Assembly: GCF_001949145.1 (NCBI RefSeq)
Contig: NW_019091583.1
Span: forward strand, 250,107 to 271,445
Direction: 5' to 3'
Length of the DNA stretch: 21,339 nt
Origin: Acanthaster planci
Lineage: Eukaryota; Echinodermata; Asteroidea; Valvatida; Acanthasteridae
Both the position numbers and the translations under genes were made by a program. Positions 1-9,300 of this stretch are shown here, one piece after another; position 1 is the stretch's first letter, and each line of letters starts with the position of its first letter. A model generated the notes under the pieces. That model saw only the letters and a program-made list of their open reading frames with translations, made no database searches and was not told where the DNA came from.

Positions 1-117
1 TTGGGGTGGGTTGGGTTGGGTTGGGCAGGTTGGGCTGGGTTGGGCCGGGTTGGGTTGCATTCGGTAGAAATGGGTAGCATTGGGTTGGGTTGGAATAGGC
101 TGGGATGGGGTAGACTG
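1..117 (+). repeat. G-rich (TTGGG)n degenerate repeat
   Basis: The window opens with about 117 bases of imperfect TTGGG and CTGGG units, with many GGG runs spaced by two to four bases. It lies in the intron that splits the first FN3 domain. On the plus strand it could form G-quadruplexes; the transcribed RNA would carry the C-rich complement. Confidence 0.8.
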
Positions 118-200
118 GGTGTTGGGCAGGCACTGGTCGTGTTGGCCTAGCAGTGGACTCTTGGTCAGTTTCTCAGATACACAGAGGCCAGACAACTCAC

Positions 201-315
201 TGATAGTAGATGTTGTAGGTGTAATACTCTTCAGGGTTATCTTCAGGCTGTGTGATGACGAGTCGGACTGTCGTTGGAGTCTGAGAGCTACCATCCAGCC
301 TGGGGATGAATTGAC
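201..315 (-). CDS. SORL1: SORL1 window exon 22: first FN3 domain, N-terminal part
   Basis: A 115-base exon, phase 1 in and phase 2 out. It reads [20 protein letters not shown], then [19 protein letters not shown]. The pattern VRLVITxP...YNIYYQ is an FN3 B-strand and C-strand. Human SorLA has VTLTWMRP and CVYNVYYRV in the same place, directly after the last class A repeat. The acceptor is TTGGTTCAG behind a T6 run, and the donor is GTGAGTTG. The rest of the domain is off the left edge. Similarity is modest, so the call rests on position, phase fit and the YNIYY motif. Confidence 0.8.
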
Positions 316-3300
316 CTGAACCAAAAAAGTCAAATGTATTAGTTGTCCATTCCAAGCAGAACAAAAGAGGACGTGTTTTTTGGTACTCACTGCATAGGCA
401 CGCGCGCGTTTATAATGGAGATCAATAGCGCATTTGAAGCGGAGCATGCAGAGTACGCGTAATGAATATATTCCTTAATGTATGATCTTTGCGTACATGC
501 AGAATGCATGCAAGAACCCGCTTGGAAAACTATACAACCATCTGTCTTTGTCCTAATTTGACATGGGCACCAGTACTGAATAGATTCATGTTGTGTATTG
601 GTGGATACCAACGAGTTTTACATCGAACAATTGTCGCCTGCGGTGTAGGGATCCATGGTGTTTTGTACACCCGAGAGGGCAAATGGCACCGGTCATAAAG
701 ATTTTACTGGAACGGTGAACACGTGAACAGTAAATTAAAAGTTAAATTTCAAGGAAAATTACTGATTGTGATGTCCTTTGTTCACCCATGTTTTTATTTT
801 ATTTTTCGGGGGGGGGGGTAGGGGTAGGGAAAAATCTAGGATTTACAACAAACTTGTTATAACACAAACCCAGGATTCATAAAGCATTGGCGTTTTGTCG
901 AGAGGTTGAATTGCAAGCCATTATTGACCAAGATCCGTTAAAAAAGTACTGACCAGATTGAAGAGCACATGCAAAGAGACAATGGCATGAACGTTTCAGT
1001 GATCAGAGCAGACTGGTGTTCCACGAGCACGGATGAACGAACAGAAGTTGGTCAGGGTGGAAAGAGTTTCGCATGCGAACAGACACAGTGCTTCACTATC
1101 CAGCACACAGTGCAAATCTCCTACAATAATTGGCGAGTAGTGCCACTGCGGCTATCCACCCTCATATCCAAGATTTAACAATTACAATGCAGTAGACAAG
1201 ACAAATCAACTCTGGGAAAGATCACAGTAATTCATCATTTTTTAAGGCCCGGCAACATCACCAGTGTGCATGTAGTCTTGGGCTAAGACGGTAGAACTCG
1301 ATAGCAGACTCCATCGAGCATAATGCCAGGCACGCCAATTTCTATAGCGCCCTCTCGTGACTTCATTTCACCAATCAACGGCTCGTGCTACCGCCTTGGG
1401 AATCTCCTACAAACAGTTTAACTTTTCCTTTACTTTTCCGCGCACGAGGCGTGAATGATATATGCGCGCCTGTAGCATATCATCATGTGATCAGTTCACA
1501 ACCAACAAAACTCACCATCTATGACCGTGGTAAAAACAAACTCAAATGCTTACTCTGAATATTTACCTCCACTTTGCTTCATGAACACTCTTTTTCCACT
1601 TTGGTAATATCGATAAAAACGAGACACTTTTTAATAGCGGGAGAACACTTTTTAACAATCTTTTAACTTCGAGAAAATAATCATGGTCTCATCACGCAAT
1701 GGAAAACTGACTCATTTTCACAGCGGGCACCACATACCAAGAACCAAACACACGGCAAGGTCACAAACCAGACTGTTTGTGTATAACATTTACAGTTTTG
1801 GGACTATGCAAGCCATCCTGTACCAATGCAAATCAGCAGGCAGCTATGGAGGTGCACTGCTCCCTATCACGGGGGGCAAGGCTATCTGATCGGTCCTGTT
1901 TACATCACCATACCCCCCATCTAAGCTGCAGGGCACTAGTGGGCATAGCAAATGTACGGCGTCACGGGCATTCACTGGACAGAACTCGTTTGAACAGTAA
2001 CACAGCCGCACGTGCGTATCAAATGTGTGCACTGAGCATGCACGTGTAAAACAGAGCAGCAAGTACTAAACCCACACTGTTTCCCACGCCCGTCAGGTAG
2101 GGGCGGGCGAGCCCACCCACGCCACCTCCTCCCTTACCGTGGCAACCTGCTTCGTCCGTTCCATCCAGGCAGTCTTGTATGCCATTACACTGCACACTAG
2201 CAGGCAGACAGAGGTTTCCATCGCACTGGAACTCCCTGGGGGGACAGAAAGGCGCCGGTGTCGGTGTCGGAGCACGGCCTGCAAACAACAAGAAGACAGA
2301 GCCGGACCTGCATCATGTGGCGGCCATCTTGCTTTTTTCTACCATTCAAACCAATGTGGCCAAACTTGAGGCTGAAACGGGAAAATAGTCTGTTTCCTTT
2401 TATCACCCATGTGAAGTTGTTTTACAATTGCCAATGGGTCTACAGGGGACAAGACAAATATGGCAGCATCACAACAAATGCCAACATAGAGGGAGTAGTG
2501 TCAGCTTTCAGATTTGGGAAACAAAATTGGCTGCTCATTACATGTGCAGTAGAGCATCCACTCTGCCCAAAATGAGAGCGCGAGGGCATCTCTCCCTCCA
2601 CATTTCGATACATACTGGGACAGCCCTGCTCGTCACTCAGGTCATCGCAGTCGCCGTGGCCATTGCAGCGCTCCGACATGGGTATACACTGGGTAGAATC
2701 GTTACATCGGAAGCCTACGCAGGGGCCCCATGTGGGTGGATGCCATGTTGGCAGATCTGCAGAACGGGGAAATGAGATAACAGGAGTTTCACCACTTCAT
2801 GCCACATGAAATGTTTAAACAAGCATTTCTAACAACATATTAATGTACTTCTACAATGTAATACTTGGTATGTTCAGCATTTGGGAAGTTCTACAATGTT
2901 ATCCTTGGTATGTTTAGTATTCACAAATATCTGCAATGTTATCTTTTGTATGTTCAGTATTCATAAATATCTACAATGCCATCCTTGGTATGTTCACTAT
3001 CAATGAACCCGTACAATGTTATCTTTGGTATGTTCAGTATTCAAGAACTTCTACAATGTTATCTTTGCTATAAGTGCATGTATACGCTACTGGTTACAAA
3101 TGTGTGACATTTAGATGAGAAAAATGATTTTTGTAAAAACAGGACACCAAGCGACTTTCATACATCATTATATGTCACCTTCCAAAAATCGGTCTGTAAG
3201 CACATACCAGTAGTTTGCCAAATAACAGAACAAAATGGTAATATGGTGTTTATAAGTTCTTATGCTGGGCTTTTAATGAAGAAATATCGTGTGATGGCAG

Positions 3301-6300
3301 TGGATTGACTTGGATTTCCTTGGATTGCGAACAGTAAATTTCGACAGTCACGCTTGTAACAGCTGTACCAGCCAGCGTGAAGACACGACAAAGGTCATGA
3401 CCCAATCCTTGTTCCCTGTTGAAGGAAACATTTCATGTGCTTTGCCCATACATACTGGGTACAAGGCTGTGTTTATGTGGTTTTACTGGAACGTAAACCA
3501 GCAAGTGTAGGCTCGACGCAGTACACAATGCACGCTCATAACGAGTTACGAACAGGACGCGATTGCAATCACGGTGAGAAAAGTGTGCAAATCTAATTCA
3601 AGGCTTCAGCTGCAGATCTCTTGGGCGTTCGAAATTTACAGATGGGTTATTTTTAATTGATTGGGGCAACTGGGCAAACTAAAACTTTTGGCGGTGAGAG
3701 AGCAGCATCAGCGTGCACGATCATAACCGTTCAGGACACCACCTGTTACAAACGTTACCATAAACTAAGATGACTTTACAAAATACATGATCTGTCAGTT
3801 ATTCAACTGAACTTAAGTACAAGCATTCAGAAGGCATAACAGCATAAAATACAACAGATTCATAAACTTCTACAATGCTAGCCATGATCTATCTTCATCT
3901 GCCGTTACCTGTGGGGCAATTCCTCTCATCGCTGTTGTCCCCGCAGTCGTCCCAACCATCACACAGCCAACTTTCGGGGATGCAGGGAACGTCAGCGCCA
4001 GGGCCGCAGGGTGCCTGCCAAGGGGCGCACGTCAGCGGTCTGGTGGGTACCGTCGTGGTGTCTGAAGGACATGTTGAACAGGAGAAAATGTCACAGATGA
4101 ATGCACTTTCTGGAGATAAAGAAGGGACCCACTGACCAACTGTCGACAGTATTATAGTCCGGGAAACCTTTCCGGAGCACAGGATTATTTTCTGCCGAAA
4201 AGCAGTCATTCGGACTATCCAGTCTTGTGAACTAGACCATCACATGACCAGATACAAGAGAAGTCATAAGACCAGTTAATCAATCTGATTACAAGAAGAC
4301 ACAAGAGCAAACCCAAGACCAGTCACAAGACCAGTCCCAAAACCAGACATACAACCAGACACGAGACCAGACGTATGACCAGTCGCACAACCAGTCACAA
4401 AACCAGACACGAGACCAGACACAAAGACAGACACGGGACCAGACACAAGGCTTGACACAAAACTAGTCACAACAACAGACACAAAGACGTGTCACGAGAC
4501 CTGACACAAGAAAAGAATGCTTTTGTTGCTGTTCAGCTGAATAGCTCGTGGGTTGAATTCAGACCGGAGGTCCGGTGTTGCCCTAGTGCTAGTCCTGTGG
4601 GGTCTCAAGAGGTCTGTGCTACAACACAGTTTTACAGAGATCTGCATCTTGATCGGTGATCCCAAAGCTGGTTTGCGCCATCCACCAGGTGGGTTCTGGT
4701 GCCACTGCACCAGCGAGAGGATCACCGATCAGGATCCGGACCAAACAGACCCACAATTTGACTGATTTAGGAACAGGATCAAAAGTGGCTTCCTTTGCGG
4801 GCTTGGTCTACAATATCACAAGGTCCACTCACATCCGCAGCCCCATTCATCTGAACCGTCGTCGCAGTCAGCCATGCCATCGCACTCCCAAAACTCCGGG
4901 ATGCAGTCACCGTCATTGCACTGGTACTGGAAGTAGGAGCACGTTCCTGGTTGTTCGGTGGCTGCACAAAACAGACAGGAAAACAAACTTAGGGAGCGTG
5001 GCTCTGCCACTGACGAGCAGGGCAGTGCCGAGGCCCAGGGTCCTGGGCCTACCGCACCCTGAAATCTTCCATCTGTTTGCCCTGGACAACCTTACAATAG
5101 GATTGTTTATGACCAATCATCAGTGGGGTCAGGCCGCTGGATGGCTTGGCCAGATTAAAGTTCTGCCCACGTCTAATGAGTCAGTGGCCAGTTGGGTTCA
5201 ACTCAAAGTGCAAGGAAGTCCTTTGATCCCTGTGTTGGCTAGCACGGAAGAGTATGGACATGACTCATGCAGACCTGAGTACAGTGCCCAAAAGAACAGA
5301 ACGGTCTGGAAGCGCTCAAAATTCTGTAACGATGGTTCGCTGCTTTTTTAGCCACTTTTGGGGGGGGCACTGATGTTTGTAATTCTCTGACACTGCCCAA
5401 CTGGACATTTTTTGGTGGGGGGGGAGTAGTCTTACCACAATCATATTCGTCCGAACCGTCGTAACAGTCCACAACGCCGTCGCACTTCCAGCTGGGGAAG
5501 ATGCACTGGCCACTGTAGCAGACAAAGTCACCTGGGTGGCAGGAGTGCTCCGGGAACGTCCACGTTGTCGTTTCTGGGGTAGTCACTTCAGGGGAGCACA
5601 AAAAAAAAAAACAGAATGAGGTGTCATTCTCAAGTTGGCATACCAGTCTACAGACCACTCAAGAGACTGGTCACGAGGATGTTGCAAGACCAGTCACAGG
5701 ATTCGACCAAAAAAAACAATCAAAAGATTGAACACAAGACCAGTCACAAGACTTGGCTTACGCCAATCAGACAAGGTCGCAAGGCCATTCGCAAAACCAG
5801 TCACAAGGGGTCGATCACACACAAGACCTCGCAAGAATAGTCTCAAGACCAGTCACAAGACCGGTAATGAGAGCAATCACAAGACATACCACGAGGCCAG
5901 TCATATTAAGACCACATTAAGACCAGTTGCAAGACTATTTAACAAGACCAGTCACTAGATTAGTTGCAACACTAGTCACTCGACCAGAATGACACACACA
6001 AAAAATCAGAGCCATTCTGTTCAAGACCAAATATTCACAAGTGACAAAGTAAAAAATTTGTTTCAACAAAACAAGAAAATGCCGCATTCTGGTCTCTTGG
6101 TTATTTCACAAAATAAGCCGATTCACACTACACCACTTTCAAGGTGCGCCAGAATGTGGCTTACTCTTGTCTATTGGGAAATGCCCAACCACCAAAACTC
6201 TCACTTACCGACACAATCTGCCTCGTCACTGCCATCGCTACAGTCATTCTCCCCATCGCATTTCCACCATGTCGGAATACAGCGACCGTTGGTACACTCA

Positions 6301-9300
6301 AATTGGAAGACGTTGCACGTCCGGTGGGCTGATCAAACAGTAAAGATCAGTTGTCATGTTTTAAGCACTGATGTTTTCATGGACCCTTTCATATATATAT
6401 ACTGGGCGCGACCGGTCGATGTGTGCGATCGCTGGATCTTTCGGTCTGAACGGAAGTTTTGTCCGTAATTCTGCCATCAGTCAGTTTACACTCCATGGCC
6501 GAATTGACCGTTTCAGAAAGGGGGGCGAAGTCTTTATTTCCATACAAAATTCGACCGTATGTTGGTAATTTGTTTTCCTGGGCTGGGTTGGATTCTGACA
6601 GGTCTCCTGTCTTGTCCAGTCAAGTCTTGTTTTGTTGTTGGATTCTGACAGGTCTCCTGTCTTGTCCAGTCAAGTCTTGTTTTGTCGTTGGATTCTGACA
6701 GGTGCAGGTCTCCTGTCTTGTCCAGTCACGTCTTGTTTTGTCGTTGGATTTTAACAGGTGCAGGTCTCCTGTCTTGTCCAGTCTCCTTTCGTTGTTTTTT
6801 ACCTTGTCCAGTTTTGTTCTTTGGGCTGTTTTCAATTTGTCAGGTTTTTCCAAGCGCGAATCACTTTAGCTTTACGATGATTTTCGGACAAGATGGTTAA
6901 GAATCCCGTCGCTTAACCCCTCAACAATGTCCGCAAATTGTACCCAACGACATTTGAGATGACTCCCTTCACATGATAAAACTCGACAGGGGAAAGGCAC
7001 TGCAGGCGAAAGAGAGGATGAAATGTACTGAACTCACGACAATCGGGAGGTTCGTCCGACATGTCGCCGCAGTCGTTGTCGCCATCACACTTCCATGACC
7101 CAGGAATGCAGCGTCCACTGTGGCACTGAAATTGACTTGCACTGCAGGTGCCCGAGAACGGCGTGGTGGGCACTGAAGGTGGAAAGTTAGGAAACCAAAA
7201 GCAATGGCTGTGAAATGAGAGTTGAAACCATGGCTAATGTAGCATGCCATCAAACAACAACCGCTAGGGCTGCGCTGGATTGTTCCGGCAGTCGGACATT
7301 CGATCAATTATCAATTATCCAGATATCGTATCAATTATCAAATATATCATTTTCAAAATCGAGAGCATTCATGAAAACCAATAAAAAGAGGCTCATTTGC
7401 TTACAACGCACCTGTGGCATTCTAAATGTGTACTTCACGCAGTGACAAGTAAACTGAAAATTTGATGCAATGCAATGTTGCATTCGAGCCCATCTTAAGT
7501 CCCTGTAAGTCCATCACAAGTCATTCAGTCTTTTACCCAATTCGCAAGCTGTTCAAATGAGCTGTGACAAAAGCATTCCTTTGTCATTGTTCACCCTGTT
7601 ACTTATGACTGGCCTTGTGACTGGACTTGTGAAGGAAGTTGTAAAAGGACTTGTGTTGGACTCGATAAACACTGCCCGCAACTTCCAACTGGTTCCTTAT
7701 ATCAACGGGTTGCGTGCGCTCAGGTACCCGGGTTCAATCCTCAGGACGAATTATGCAGCACCCTTACCGGCTGTCGTGGTGCAGTCGTCCTCGTCGGATC
7801 CGTCGCGACAGTCGTCATCTTCGTCGCACACCCAGCTGTTTGGGATGCATCGCTGGTTGGCGCAGGTGAAGTGGTCAGCATCGCAAGTTGGGTAGGCTGC
7901 AGAAAAGAAAACAATCCAAAAAGACAGCTTGTCAGAACTCTAATGGCCCCCAACACCTTTGATCACTCCTGCAGCTCACTTCTTGGTTTTACTTTTGACC
8001 ACCTGTCGGTGTCAACGACTTCACGCAAGACTTGTACCAGGCACAGATGACAAGATACCCCAACCGCAGTGCTTCACTAAGTTAGAATTTACTGATGGTG
8101 GCCCTTGGTTGACATTTGTTCAAGGTTTGATGTGACGTTTCTTTATTGCATGACCACTTTGTTTTTATAAACTCCGACACAAGTGGACTATTGGCTTCTT
8201 GAGGGCTCCCCACACTCTCCATGGACTAGACTGAGGCTCTGTGTATGCACAAACGGAATCACTTGAGTACTTAGAAGTTAACCCCTGGCAGAGATGGCTT
8301 GAAGGAAGGCTATGAACTGCAGAAATGGCTTGAAGGAAGACTACGCCCAGCAGAGACGGCTTGAAGAAAGACTACAAGCACTCCAGAGACTACTATTTTA
8401 CTTTGTATTTAAACAATTATCTTGCTTCATTCATAGTTCATCACCGTTTTCAGAAGGAGACAAAGTGGCCCCAAATCTTTATTCTTGCCTGGATTACAAG
8501 GCAATTAATGCATTGATCGTGACACCCAAAGAAATAAAATGCTGTACTAAATGTGTCCCTGCTTACTTCATTCGGCAAAAAAGGCCCTCCGTACATAAGC
8601 AGTCGGCATCCAATGTGGAAAAAGTCCCTAGAGCAGAATTCACGCAACAAGGTTCCAGGCTCTGAGGCAATTTACCAAAACAATGTTGGAATGGAAGGAC
8701 TTACTACAATCATGCTCGTCCGACATGTCGCCGCAGTCGTTGTCAAAGTCGCAAACCCATCTTGAGGGGATACAGTGGCCATTGTTGCAGGTGAACTGAT
8801 CATCTCTGCAACCTTCGTAGGCTACAGAAAAAGAAAGCACAACACAAATTGTTACATTTCATGAGTTTCGCCCGGCAAATAAGGAAACACAACACAACTT
8901 GTTACATTACATGAGTTTCGCCCGGCAAATAAGGAAACACAACACAGCATTTCATAAGTTTTTCATCAGGAACCAAAGTTTTTCATCAGGAACCCAAGTT
9001 TCAACTAAATACGTGCTTTTGGCATTTGTGTAGTACAGGAAAAGTTCTTGCGACATTTATGTTTCAATCAACGTCGCCAGAAAAGACAGGAAGGCTTGGG
9101 CCATCCAGCTGACCATTAGGGACCAGGCCCTGGGGTGTAGTCACACCGCTGGTAATCAACTGCCTATTCGCCTTTCCAGCAATGTGGAGTTAATGTGGGA
9201 AGTCAAGAAGATTGTGCATTTTCTCGGTTATCCTAATGAGTAAAATGTTCCTCTTAATCTTTAAAAACCCCAAATTCCTTCCCTGAATGAGGGGAAAACC

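Larger units (their letters stand above)
4062..4832 (-). other. SORL1 intron, class A repeat 7 to 8
   Basis: It holds a 12-bp repeat array (about 4221-4500), the conserved element end attached to it (about 4500-4630), and a 13-bp inverted repeat at 4650-4662 and 4719-4731. No coding segment seen. Confidence 0.7.

Noticed and set aside
80-319. Plus-strand open frame containing CDDESDC, resembling a class A repeat ending
   Set aside because: Only one such fragment and no other cysteines in register. The minus strand here encodes the FN3 exon with correct splice sites, so the resemblance is a shadow.
316-2137. Hidden eleventh class A repeat or an extra FN3 exon in the 1.8 kb intron
   Set aside because: No SDE-type acidic cluster or six-cysteine spacing on the minus strand, and exons 21 and 22 already join in phase.
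4656-5351. 231-codon plus-strand open frame, the longest in the window
   Set aside because: It runs antisense through the class A repeat 7 exon and on into intron. It has no recognisable domain, and its length comes from low stop density opposite a GC-rich exon.
7690-7745. tRNA-like B box (GGTTCAATCC) in the intron before class A repeat 3
   Set aside because: No convincing A box at the right distance and no cloverleaf; too weak to list as a gene or SINE.
8312-8665. 117-codon plus-strand open frame
   Set aside because: It starts in a 31-bp tandem repeat, has no family likeness and lies in an intron of the minus-strand gene.
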